This document shows positions 20,791 to 29,984 of a stretch of 29,984 nt of DNA, one piece after another. The stretch is from the NCBI GenBank assembly GCA_033557685.1, contig JAWQRN010000419.1, forward strand, positions 1 to 29,984. The letters run 5' to 3'. The DNA comes from Sperchopsis tessellata (lineage: Eukaryota > Arthropoda > Insecta > Coleoptera > Hydrophilidae). How positions within the stretch are numbered: position 1 is the first letter of the stretch; each line of letters starts with the position of its first letter. The notes beneath the pieces were generated by a model. The model did no database searches, was not told the DNA's origin, and worked only from the letters and a program-made list of their open reading frames with translations. The translations under genes were made by a program, and so were the position numbers.

Positions 20791-21310
20791 ATGTATATAT
20801 ATATATTATATATTAATACGAGGGAATAATTTATAGCCACTTATCTCAAAAATCACTCATATCTGTTGCAATGAAAACTTAATTACAGGCTTTAATAATT
20901 ATTGAATATATAAACAACAAAGAGAATGTGCTACCACATTGTCCATAGGTAGATATTTACCACGTAAGTTGAAACTACTGGTAAACTCTGTGAAATAATC
21001 ATGCAGACACAAATAATAGCACATGAGCTCATGTTAACACACTTCTTTAGATCAAAATATAAATCACTTTTATAGAACCTGAAATCCACGTTACTATGGA
21101 ATTCTTTTTGAGTACACCCGATGTGCGTTCATACTCCAAACTTGTTCTTACTTAACACCCAATTTAGAGCCAGAAGGAAAAGAAACAATTAATATGACTC
21201 CGGGAGCACCACATAAAACATTAAAACTATTAACGATAAATGAGTACTGATCCAAAGTAACTTAGCTGAACAAATTCAGTACGTAAATTTCCACGACCAC
21301 TGTTAATATC
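20791..21310. other. Short AT microsatellite and unassigned sequence
   Basis: A short TATATATATA tract lies at 20795-20818. The rest shows nothing recognisable up to the palindromic element at 21311. Confidence 0.5.
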
Positions 21311-21740
21311 TTCAGGTTTTCCGGGAGATAACCGTGGGTTGACTATTTTTGCAGACGTTCCTTTCAACGTTGCAGGAGACATTATCAAGGCATGTAGCTC
21401 TAAAAGGTGCTAATTACAGATTGCCATACAGCTCTGATAATGCTAGATACAGATGCCGACCAGCTCTAAAAAGTTTTAAGTAAAAACTGACATATAGCTC
21501 TCAAAAGTTCTAGTCATATAATATAAAAAAAGAAATTCTATGACTAGCACTTTTAAGAGCTACATTTCAGTTTATACTTAGCACTTTTAGAGCTGGTCTG
21601 CACCGCACCTAGCACTTTTCCGAGCTGCAGGGCAATCTATAATTAGCACTTTTTAGAGCTACATGTCTTGATAATGTTCCCTGCAACGGTGGACTTAACG
21701 TCGGCAAAAAAACACACGGTTATCTCCCGGAAAACCTGAA
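21311..21740. mobile_element. Palindromic MITE (430 bp) built from 33-bp sub-repeats
   Basis: Ends are exact inverted repeats of at least 24 bp: TTCAGGTTTTCCGGGAGATA at 21311 and its reverse complement at 21721-21740, followed inward by further matching sequence so that almost the whole element is one long hairpin. Each arm holds four AGCTCT ... GCTA sub-repeats spaced 32-34 bp (21396, 21430, 21462, 21496 in the left arm), mirrored in the right arm. The centre is a short AT-rich turn near 21520-21535. No coding capacity. The superfamily was not identified, and a clear target duplication is not visible; TAGCTGAACAAA occurs on both sides (21263 and 21743). Confidence 0.85.
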
Positions 21741-21954
21741 TATAGCTGAACAAAATTTACATAAGATACCCAATAAAACAAACGATTCACCAAAATACAA
21801 TAATTAATTAAACCAAAACATATAAATACAATACAATAAGTAGTTAATAGCCACAATAAAAATTTGTTTTAGAAGTATCAATTGGCTGTTATTAACAATT
21901 CTCTCTGCAGTCGAGCTATTGGCCTTTAGTTTTTGATTATTCATCAACAATTAT
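21741..21954. other. AT-rich DNA between MITE and hammerhead-like motif
   Basis: No coding or repeat signal. It could be the 5' part of the sequence that carries the motif at 21955. Confidence 0.4.
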
Positions 21955-22018
21955 ATCTTAATTAAGCCCTGAAGATGAGGCAGGTGCCTCAAAACATGTC
22001 GGCTAGTAATTAATTAAA
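21955..22018 (+). ncRNA. Hammerhead-like fold of Penelope-element type, degenerate
   Basis: Strand order is stem I, CTGAAGA (21969-21975, fits CUGANGA), stem II TGAGGCA/TGCCTCA (21976-21982 and 21985-21991, perfect 7 bp), AAAA where GAAA is expected, stem III ACA/TGT with no loop, then C at the cleavage position (22000). Stem I can form from AGCC (21965-21968) with GGCT (22001-22004), an internal loop, then TTAATTA with TAATTAA. The ultra-short stem III is typical of the hammerhead motifs in Penelope-like elements. The G to A change at position 12 of the core would be expected to impair catalysis. This is a structural reading by eye. Confidence 0.45.
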
Positions 22019-23790
22019 GCATATATATCTAAACTGGTGTTTTCTTGGACTATTTTTCAATATTTTTAAAGAATTTAATAACTAAGCTGAAAGGATATAC
22101 ACAGCTTTGGTTCTGTACTGATTCTGATGATGGTACCATCTTTCACAAGATGCAACCACATATGTGGAAAAGTAATCTCTTAAACTATTCCCATGCATGA
22201 TTGATTATACTAAACAGTACTTTATATAATGAAGAAGTGATAAATCATGATCGCCCTACCAATAGGTAGGTCATCATATTTGAGTGATTTTTGAAATAGC
22301 AGATCTCATTTAAAATAGGTACGCCAACACATTTCTATAGTTTTTTTAACAAAGTTTTGTAGAAAAGAAGTTTACGTAGAAAAGAAAAGGTAATTAAAAT
22401 CAAACAAACCTATAATTAATATATTTTTAACACAAAAGTAGCGTATGTAGTGTCAGGACAAATTTGGTAAGAATAGGGCTTAGTTTAGAACATATATACG
22501 ATACCTTTTGTAACTTCTAAACATGTACTTGTTTTAAAATGTACCATAATGATTATGTAGAAGATCCCTATTGCTAAATAAGCATTAACGTCTATAAATA
22601 TATCTTTATGTAAATAGTTTCTAGTTTTGATAGTGTGTATAAGTTCCAGTTCTAGTGATATTAAATTTAGACAATGTCAACCTCGATATCTTTATTGGAA
22701 ATATGTAAGTAGTTAAAGCAAAATCGTAATACTTACATCTTTCCTAAAAGTTACCCAAAATTATGACTTAGCACGCATTATGGCGGCTACCTGAAGTTTT
22801 TGCCGAAAATTGTAAGAGAAAGCTCACTTAGCAATAGTATATGTATGTTGCTTAAAAAATTTGCTACAAGATGTGCACTACATATTTATATTATGTTTAA
22901 CTTACTTGAAACCATATTGTACGTATTAATCACAATACAACGCCTTGGATCAAATTATACCACCAGTATTATATAGCCCAACTTGTGCAGTCTTAGGACA
23001 AATTTATATTGGAAATGGTTCAAGATCAGCCCTGTTCTCTGCTTGAACAGTGCAGTCAAAAATGCAACAAACATAGAAACTTGCCAAAACTTTGTCATCC
23101 GAAATGAGGTACATACATGTTTTATAGTAGAGGAGGTTATATTAGGCGATCATATCTCGCGCATCCTAATATTTTTAATTGTTTTTCAATTGTTTCTGGA
23201 AATATTCCATAGTAATCCTACAGTTTTAAACATTTTGCTATATACCGTCCCAAAAATAAATTGCAGGCTTAAATTGGCTGCAATATAACAACGTGTCATA
23301 TTTGCATTTTTATTGTTAGCAAAAATATGTTTTGACTATATGTGTACAAACGAATTTCAAGTATAAAGTACTCTGTATACGTAAGGATTTTTCTCTAGTG
23401 TTATTTAGTGTTATAATTCAGTGTGCTAATCCTAGCTTTGAGATGTTATTTTATGTCCAATATATGTCATTCACTTTCTATCAAGGATCTTGTCAATTTA
23501 AAAAACTAATTTTCCCCTTTTAGTGAATAATTTATAAGTTATTACAGGTTACTCAAACAATCAATAGAGAATTTTTGTGATATCTTAGGAAATACGAATA
23601 GCCTTTACCGCAAGATATATATACAGACCTTAAAAACTTTAGTTGGAAATCAACCAAAACTACCTTTTCATTTGTTACGTTGAAAGAAATTCGGAATAGT
23701 TTTCTATAAAATATTCACGATATATCGTATTATTTTCGTTCGGTATAGCATTTGAGAACGATGTATAATTACATATTTTTACTAGCATGG
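22019..23790. other. Unassigned AT-rich DNA
   Basis: Open stretches at 22983-23288 and 23332-23523 (+) show no recognised family. The first lacks an ATG and contains a weak GT donor-like site near 23107, so it cannot be called an exon. Strong donor-like words exist (ATGTAAGTA near 22704) but without matching coding sequence. Confidence 0.4.
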
Positions 23791-24850
23791 GTAGGGGAGA
23801 CCGGGGCAGGTTGTCACAAAATTTGTTTTTTTATTTTTTGGAGAGGCTGGGCTATTAGTATATACCCTTGGCTTTATTTCCCAAAATTTTGAGACTATAA
23901 CGTTAAAGGGCTATTTACAACAACAAATTCGTCAGAGCCGATTTTTGTGACAACCTACTCCGACCCTGGGGATTGGATATCACGGGCCTCGCGGTTGGCT
24001 GTCACGGGCTATTTAAATGGGGAAAAATGACATTTTCAATTTTTAAAACATTGTATTAAGAACAATAAGAATGTCAAAAAATTGATGTCAATCAATGAAT
24101 GCCAAAGCGGACAACTAATTAAAGTTCAGTAGAAACTCTGGAACTTAAGTGAATACATAAGCGTAAAAAAGACATCTGTAACTTTTTTGTACTAGCTTAC
24201 TTTATGGAAATCATGATACAAAAGAAATTAATATTTACGTTAGCGACCAGCAGGTCGTTGAAATTAAGTACAAAAACTTAAGTAGGTTATTTAAGTAAAA
24301 AAAATAAATTTAATAAATAAAACTAAAAGTGAATATTTAAGAGTCAAAAATACATCAGTCATATTCGCCTGCACTACACAGTTATGACAAGTATAAAAAC
24401 TCATCCCGGGGGTACATAATTTCTACATTCTACACACTTTTCCCTTGATGTGCTGTTAGAAAACGCCTCTAAACAAACTATACAAATACAATCATCTTCT
24501 TCATTGTCTTCGCTGCTCAAAACTTGATTTTCTTCTTTCTTTGTGATCCGTTTTTTTTTATTTTTCGGCTTGTCATTTCTTTCTGCTGTTCCTTTAAAAA
24601 GACTTTTATTCACTTTGTTTCGCTTTACTTCTTCAGCCTGTTCTTCCACTTACATATTGACTGGCGTATCTGTTAAAATTGCTGTTTCCCTTTTTCGACT
24701 GTTATTTCTGTTGGTGACTTTTCTGGTATCAGCTTTTAGCAAAGGTTTCCTTCAATCAGTGACTTACGTGGATTGCTTGGCCCGGGTTGACGCTGCTCTG
24801 AAAGCTGGTTTTGAGGGTGCTCTTGAAGCTGGTTTTGAGGCTGGTCAACT
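23791..24850 (-). mobile_element. pogo-like DNA transposon remnant
   Basis: The left end GTAGGGGAGACCGGGGCAGG then TTGTCACA resembles the ends of a widespread animal element group with GGGGYAGACCGGGGCAAGTTGT-type termini. The sequence GTGACAACCTACTCCGACCC at 23947 is an imperfect inverted copy of it, and GCGGTTGGCTGTCACGGG at 23990 another related piece, as subterminal repeats. The C-terminal part of the transposase is read on the minus strand (next entry). The DDE core and the other end are missing. Confidence 0.55.
24354..24850 (-). pseudogene. pogo-like transposase C-terminal remnant with PHD-type finger
   Basis: Read on the minus strand: a Pro/Gln-rich stretch with a short tandem repeat (QNQLQEHPQNQL), then across frames SRKRETAILTDTPVN, the [K/R]xxxILTDTP motif seen near the C-terminus of insect pogo/Tigger-like transposases. 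The open piece (24649-24401) is rich in Lys/Glu, continues SSEDNEEDDCICIVCLEAF, then SNSTSREKCVECR, and after a frameshift FYTCHNCVV. That corresponds to the zinc finger (CxxC ... CxxC ... CxxC) found at the end of these proteins; the middle histidine/cysteine part (WAHxxC) is missing. Cleavage and joining activity would reside in the absent DDE domain. The fragment is broken and not a functional host gene as far as can be seen. Confidence 0.65.
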
Positions 24851-27055
24851 GCTCATAAAAATCGTCAAAAATTATTCAACACTGCACAAACAAATAAATA
24901 CGTATGTCTTAGTTTCCACCTGTTTCTCGCAGATTTATTTCATATATTTCTAAACAGACAAGGATAGCATCATACACTTGTAATTGTTGGTAACATAGTA
25001 CTACTCTGACGTAGGAGCAACCTGACAACAATCCAACTGAATAGAATCTGTATGCAGCAGTTATACGGTATATTACTGATTGTTATGTATTCATAACATA
25101 GCAGGGTACAGCAAAAAGACAATTGTTTTAATAATGGAAATCATCTAGTATTATAAACGTCAACTTTAACTAGTTAGCTATTCTGGAAATAATTGTACTA
25201 TTATTAATAAAATTAAGCAGCGTATTATAAAGACATTCTACAATATTTCACCTAAAATACCGATTAAACAGAAGGCTGATATGTGTGCGGATATCATGTA
25301 AACAGTTAAAATGTGTATTTCAGCACCTAAATCTATTATAATGTTTTATATTTCTCATCACTCGAAACACTCGAAATCGTTTCTTTACTAGAAAGAAAGT
25401 GCTAAAGAATATAATTAAACATTTCATTGATATTTCAAGAATTTCTTCGTGTTAAACGTTTACTAAGCAACTAAATTTACTTGCTCTTTCTAATACAAAT
25501 ACAGACAGATTTGATTCATTTAGTAATGAAATTAATTTCATCTCCATTTGATACAATTTAACAGAGCGTTATAATAATGGCCCAAAAATGTATCAAATTA
25601 GGTATACACAATTAATATGGACATTTTTCAAAACTAAGGAATTATAGGATTGATAGATTGAATTCTTCCTATTGGATAGGGCAATTAGAAAGATGTAGTT
25701 GTAGTCCAAAGGGAGTTTGACTACTAACTGATTCAAAATATTCTTCTGTCGGCACTGCGTTTCCATGATAAAAGTTTAAAGTGGTTTATTTTCTTATTGG
25801 GCAATGTTTATCTATCTAAAAAAACGTTAAACTATAACTGTCCAAGCTAGATTTAATAGAAACTAATTTGAAACAGAATAGATAATAAAATCACACATCA
25901 CGGTTATAATACTGCACTAGTTGCAATGCCTCCGAAATTTCAAAGTTAATAAGAGATACCAAACTGATACTGGGAAAGCATACAAAACATCTTGAGAATT
26001 AAATTTAGACAAACACTTAAAATTAAAATGAAAAGATTATTGGGACTGATCATTTGTTCAGGTTTTAGCATACACTGAGGTCATTGAACTTTTAGTAAGA
26101 AAGAAGGGAAAACTGCGGTAAATTTTCAAGTAAATGAAATGAGGGAATGAAGACAAATATCAGGAAGACTAAATTTATGATATCAAAAGTTGAACAAAAC
26201 CTTATAGTAAAGATCATCAAAAGGGATGATACTGACTCAATCACAATGAATCACAATGGGTACCGAAGGAGCAAAACGACCCGGGAACGGTTAAAGAAAC
26301 CTGTCCCCAAAGAAGATTTTCAGAAAATAGGAGAATAACAGAAATAGACTGAGAGGTAATATTAGTTTACATGAGAATAATATGATAAAAACTCATAAAA
26401 ACAAGTACAAATACGTAATGGGGAAAATTTATGTTTTTGGAATAAAGAAATTAAAAAAGCAATATGGACCAGGCAAAGATTGGAATAGGTTAAAATATAT
26501 TTGGAACCTTTATATTATATCCTTTTTAAACTGAAGTTTCCATAGAACATTACAGGAAGGGAACAGCTATTCGTTCGGGGACAAATTAAAGCTTTCGTCC
26601 AAAGCGAAAGAGAACTGCAGTGATATAAAATATTATTAAAACTCTGCACATAATTATCAAGTTTTCAAATGACGTAGGCGTGTGCGTACTTTATCGGCAG
26701 AAAAAAAATAAATACCAAAGTTTGCTTTTGAGTAACAAACTTAACTGCAATATGTGATAGAATCAAGTATCAAATCAAAAGCAATTTGGATTTTAAGAGG
26801 AACTTTCGACGTCAAGTAATACTACATTTAGATTTGATATTTTATGCTTTATGGTATTGGGTGATATAGCGTATCCCGCAGATGCTTTCATTATTCTATA
26901 GCTGGTTTTCAATTATGCTAGGCAAGCGATCCTTTAGGTAATATAAGTAGTATACGGTCGAAAACATCATCAAATACTAGGTAAAAATAATTATGATATA
27001 GACCTTTAAATAAGATAAATAGGTATACTCGAAATTTAAGCCCGCAGATGTTGAG

Positions 27056-27058
<3 letters not shown>
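24851..27058. other. Unassigned AT-rich DNA with a weak LINE-like fragment
   Basis: At 26147-26215 (+) the translation MKTNIRKTKFMISKVEQN resembles the 'LxINxxKTKxM' block of LINE reverse transcriptases, but no flanking RT motif supports it. Nothing else was recognised. Confidence 0.3.

Positions 27059-27060
<2 letters not shown>

Positions 27061-27092
<32 letters not shown>
27061..27092 (+). repeat. (TA)16 microsatellite
   Basis: Thirty-two bases of uninterrupted TA, preceded by ATATG. Likely length-polymorphic. Confidence 0.95.
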
Positions 27093-27095
<3 letters not shown>

Positions 27096-27467
27096 ATATT
27101 AAGTGCCTTAAGCAAAAGTGAAAAATTTTTGAGATATTTTAAATTTTACTTTTCAGATTTAAGACTTCCAAGTTAAAAATATATTAAATAAGCAAGTTAT
27201 TGAATTCTATTAATTTAAATTTTAATACGTGACTGACGCCTTGACAATGCTTTATTAATAAAAAAGTATCCAAAACATCGAACAATTCGCAACAACACAT
27301 CAAAACTTATTCAGTTTTTCTTTTTTTGATAAAGTTCAGAGCCAAAAACGACGATTTATCTAAACAAATCATTTATACATTAAGCGTATAAATTACATGA
27401 ATAACTTCTTCGTTTTCTTGGCTTTCCAACGAGGTAAAAACGTTCAACAAAATTCTCCCACTTCCCC
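27093..27467. other. Unassigned AT-rich DNA
   Basis: No family recognised. If the Tc1/mariner element that follows inserted into the LINE at 28506, the missing LINE start could be expected here, but no such sequence was found. Confidence 0.4.
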
Positions 27468-28502
27468 AAAACATATTGATAAGAAGAGCTTAGATAGAGC
27501 GCTTCAGTGTAAACTTGACTTAGGAAAGGGTACAAACAGATAGAAAAATATGCTCAAATGTGTTTAATTTATTTTTCTTGTCTTGTTCAAAATGTGCACC
27601 TATGTGCTGAATAAAAGTATTTTTCTTATTTCGGTTCTCGTCACCCTTGTAGTTAGAGTTCTCCTTATGAACTGTACCGCAGTTGTGATTCTCTGCGTGA
27701 GTTTTTCTACCAAGTTGACGGCGCCGAGTATACAAATTCTTTCATGTGGCCCAAAATATAAGAATCCAGGGGTGTTAAATCTGGACATCTTGCGGTCCAA
27801 GGAATTTGATCTCCTATGCCAATCCATCTGATTGGAAACTTCTCACCAAGTCACTGCCGCACGGTAATACAAAAGTGTGCCGAACCATCGTTCTGATAAA
27901 TCAAATTTTGCCTTGTACCCAGCGGAACAACTTCCAACAAAACCTCCAGTTCAATTCCGATAAAGTTTTCATAAATTTTCTCATTACCCCTGCGGCAAAA
28001 AGTATGACCTAATTTCACTCCCATCAATGAATTCCCTTCCACACATTTACTGAAAATCTTCTTTGGGAACGAAGTCCCTTAGTCATTCCTGGGTTTCTTT
28101 GCTGCGTCGGTGCCCAGAAATGGAGATTTGGATAGTTCGTGACACTATCTTTGTCGAATTTCAATTTATCTGTCACAATGTCTGCGTTCAGCATGAACTA
28201 GCAGTAATCCAGTCTTCATAGAGGATTGCTATCCTCCAGAGCCAGATTTTTGTGGTCATACCAAAGACTTGGTTTACTCGACACCTGTCAACTCGGCAGA
28301 AGGACTCAGATTATAACAATTGCGGCACAGTTCATAAGGAAAACCCAAACTTCAGGGTGACAACCACCGAAATATTTTGAAGAAGACCTTTGAAACAGAA
28401 CTTAAACACATTTGAGCATTTATTTTTATTTATCTGCACTTTTTCCACTTTGTCAAGTTCACACAGAAGCGCTTTACATACGCTTTTATAATCAATGTTT
28501 TT
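27468..28502 (-). mobile_element. Tc1/mariner-type element with ~200 bp inverted ends
   Basis: The left end (27468-27695) and the reverse complement of the right end (28308-28502) align along their length: both show AAAACAT(AT)TGAT, then a GCGCTTCNGTGT block, AACTTGAC, CAGATA, ATGCTCAAATGTGTTTAA, TATTTCGGT, and CTCCTTATGAACTGT or CCTTATGAACTGTGCCGC. The transposase pseudogene lies between and overlaps the left inverted end. The total of about 1.03 kb is short for such an element, in keeping with loss of its N-terminal coding part. Confidence 0.65.
27560..28300 (-). pseudogene. Tc1/mariner transposase pseudogene, N-terminus missing
   Basis: On the minus strand the pieces of the DDE domain follow in order: LDYCQFMLNADIVTDKLKF (first Asp in 'TDExxF', Glu lost), NLHFWAPTQQRNPGM, RRFSVNVWKGI, YENFIGIELEVLLEVVPL, LIYQNDGSAHFCITV (second Asp, 'QDGAPAHF'), FPIRWIGIGDQIPWTA, RCPDLTPLDSYILGH (third Asp, 'SPDLTPLD'), then EFVYSAPS. 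The final part TTAVQFIRRTLTTRVTRTE is in another frame. The DNA-binding N-terminus was not found. Stops and frameshifts make it inactive. It is related to the copy at 11262-12223 but clearly a different lineage, since the conserved words differ. Confidence 0.8.
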
Positions 28503-28505
28503 CGA

Positions 28506-29432
28506 GGCAGTGAGAGGATTCCAACCAGGAAAACTGCACAACCTGACATCAGAATTTGATAGATAAAAGATTGGTACTTGCCCTGAAAGAAACACGCATC
28601 ACAGATGAAGATACTATGGACTATGGGAATTATCACATATTCAAAAGTAAAACCGAAAGACGAGTAGCCAAAGGTGTTTAGCTTCTGGCCTTCATCGTGC
28701 ATAAAATGGTAGTAAACTCCATCAAAGAAGTCATCCCCATAAACAATAGACTAATGACAATGCGCATACAGTGTGTCAACAAATAGTACACCATGATCAA
28801 CGTACACGCCCCTACAAACGGAGACAATAAGGAAGACCCAAAGTCAACAGATAAATACTGGGCAACGCTGGAAAAGGTGATGGCCAAGGTCCCAAAGGAC
28901 GACATCAAAATTTTAATAGATGATTTTAATGCAAAAATCGGCAGAAAAAAAAAACCATCAGAAAACCGTGGGCAAATTCCCCGCACTCAAATTCCAAAAC
29001 AAGAACGGCACAAGACTCATCGAGTTATGCCAGCAGAACAACTTGAAGATTATGTCAACATCCCTCAGAAATTCCCCACGAAAGCAGAATATATGGAGAT
29101 CACCTATACAACAGATCGGTGAATTTCAGATATGCCATGTGACAATCTCGTACCCAGTACAAAGAGAGATCCACGACATCCAAATCCGCAGGGGCGCGGA
29201 CGTTGACTCAGACCGCTACCTAATACGAATCAATATCAAGTTTACCCCGAGGAGAATCCACCAGAAAAAAACACACATACAGAAGTTTGGCACGAAAAAG
29301 ATCATGGAACCCAACATAAAAGAAGAATGGGAAAAAGAACAGGCAAATATATGGGAAAAAATCCACACAAAAATCATACAAAGAGCACAGGAACTTATCC
29401 CACTAAAAAAGGAACACGAACACCCGTGGTAG
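28506..29432 (+). pseudogene. LINE C, APE-type endonuclease remnant
   Basis: Pieces in order: VRGFQPGKLHNLTSEFDR, then with a frameshift VLALKETRITDEDTMDYG (the catalytic Glu motif 'LxxQETR'), NYHIFKS, MINVHAPTNGDNKEDP, KVPKDDIKILIDDFNAKIGR (motif 'GDFNAKIG' with Gly to Asp), and in another frame REIHDIQIRRGADVDSD followed by RYLIRINIKF. The final catalytic histidine of 'SDH' is Arg here (SDR). The C-terminal helix region (EEWEKEQANIWEKIHTKII) follows as the linker to the RT. Frameshifts near 28575 and 29110 and stops show that the copy is inactive, and it could not nick DNA without the histidine. Confidence 0.8.
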
Positions 29433-29509
29433 GACTCGGAATGTGAAAAGGCACTGGAAAAACGTTAACAAGTATTCCTCAACAGTAAAAAATCTCCAGA
29501 AAGTCAAAT

Positions 29510-29984
29510 AACAGGACATCCGATGAAGATGGTAACATCGCGGAACTACTGAAAAATCTCGGTCCAAACTCACTACACGAACTCACAGAAATCATCACAA
29601 ACATCTGGCAAACAGAAAAATTACCGGATGACTAGAAATATGCTCTCATCCACCCATTACACAAGAAAGGAAACAAAACAGATGTGAACAACTACAGAGG
29701 AATCTCCCTACTACAAGCCATGTACAAAATCCTCTCAGCATACATTCTCCAAAGAACACAAAAACAATTAGAACACAAGATTGGCGAGTACCAAACAGGT
29801 TTCCACCCTGGTCGCTCATGCACAGAACAAGTCTTCAATCTGAAAACAATACTGAAATGCAAAGCCATCATAAATGCCCCAATCAACTGCACGTTTGTAG
29901 ACTTCATGAAAGCGTACGACTCTATCGACCGACAATCTCTGTTTAACATTCTAGAAGAACAGGGACTTGACCCCAAAACACTGA
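29510..29984 (+). pseudogene. LINE C, reverse transcriptase, partial
   Basis: The translation reads DEDGNIAELLKNLGPNSL (the 'GxDGIxAELLK' opening), ITNIWQTEKLPDD, a TAG stop where a Trp is expected, KYALIHPLHKKGNKTDVNNY then RGISLLQAMYKILSAYIL, IGEYQTGFHPGRSCTEQVF and CTFVDFMKAYDSIDRQSL. The last is RT motif A with its catalytic Asp. The frame is still open at the end of the window, where the YADD box would follow. Between 29432 and 29510 the expected connection is shortened, so an internal deletion separates endonuclease and RT. On the opposite strand the apparent frame at 29976-29692 is a shadow. Confidence 0.85.

Larger units (their letters stand above)
28506..29984 (+). mobile_element. 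Non-LTR retrotransposon (LINE C), runs off the window
   Basis: Begins at 28506 within the first conserved words of the endonuclease (VRGFQPGKLHNLTSEFDR, compare 'NVRxLxxPGKL') and continues through the endonuclease and into the RT to the window end. The start abuts the Tc1/mariner element. Better preserved than LINE A and B. It belongs to the insect LINE group whose endonuclease domains are often mislabelled 'craniofacial development protein 2'; the exact clade (RTE- or I-like) was not settled. Confidence 0.8.

Noticed and set aside
22983..23288. 101-codon + frame that looks like a receptor fragment
   Set aside because: Starts with a non-ATG codon and shows no motif. Hydrophobic composition is expected from T-rich DNA. 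Without a splice-supported partner it is not callable.
24543..24953. 136-codon + frame with hydrophobic segments
   Set aside because: Antisense of the Lys/Glu-rich pogo-like C-terminus; the hydrophobic look comes from complementing Lys/Glu codons.
26147..26338. 63-codon + frame with INxxKTKxM-like words
   Set aside because: Only one weak LINE-like block with no neighbouring RT motif, so it is mentioned but not called as a pseudogene.
27583..27831. 82-codon + frame
   Set aside because: Antisense to the Tc1/mariner transposase C-terminus and its inverted end.

Overview
This is an AT-rich, intron-bearing eukaryotic (animal) window, most probably from an insect. The evidence is the mixture of degraded transposable elements of lineages typical of insect genomes (Bel/Pao, piggyBac, Tc1/mariner, a pogo-like element with a C-terminal PHD-type finger, hAT-like ends and several non-LTR retrotransposons), together with one short, GC-richer, clearly conserved exon. 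There are no prokaryotic signals: no operons, Shine-Dalgarno sites, CRISPR arrays, tRNA or rRNA genes were seen. The order of insect cannot be fixed from the sequence.

The one credible host gene is on the + strand at 12945-13287. It is the last coding exon of a Ras-family small GTPase. It starts after a good 3' splice site, carries the G5 box (ECSAK), runs through a basic, Ser/Arg-rich tail and ends in the CAAX box CIVS. No other exon of this gene was recognised upstream, so the preceding intron probably covers at least the first 12.9 kb, which would make that stretch intronic repeat DNA.

Layout. 1-2459: minus-strand Bel/Pao remnant (gag, protease, pol linker, integrase-side linker) in which the reverse transcriptase is missing. 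2791-2840: a GAAAC motif flanked by stems, of the kind found in Penelope-like elements. 4587-4720: hAT-like end. 4723-5352: copies of a dispersed ~310-370 bp repeat, one pair inverted. 6118-7330: piggyBac remnant with an intact TTAA-flanked end. 7372-10200: a composite repeat with its own inverted ends, containing a 1.47 kb fold-back element and tandem copies of the same dispersed repeat. 11262-12223: Tc1/mariner transposase pseudogene. 12945-13287: Ras-like exon and 3' region. 13772-13930: minus-strand LINE 3' fragment. 15425-17350: LINE endonuclease/RT remnant. 19226-20010: second LINE RT remnant. 20430-20790: minisatellite. 21311-21740: 430-bp palindromic MITE built of 33-bp sub-repeats. 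21955-22018: hammerhead-like fold. 23791-24850: pogo-like element. 27468-28502: second Tc1/mariner element with long inverted ends. 28506-29984: third LINE, running off the window.

Apart from the GTPase, every recognisable coding region is interrupted by stops, frameshifts or deletions, so the elements do not form working systems here. The structures most worth following are the two hammerhead-like motifs, the nested fold-back/tandem repeat at 7.4-10.2 kb, the sub-repeat palindrome at 21.3 kb, and the GTPase exon. All assignments come from reading translations and repeats by eye; no database search was run.
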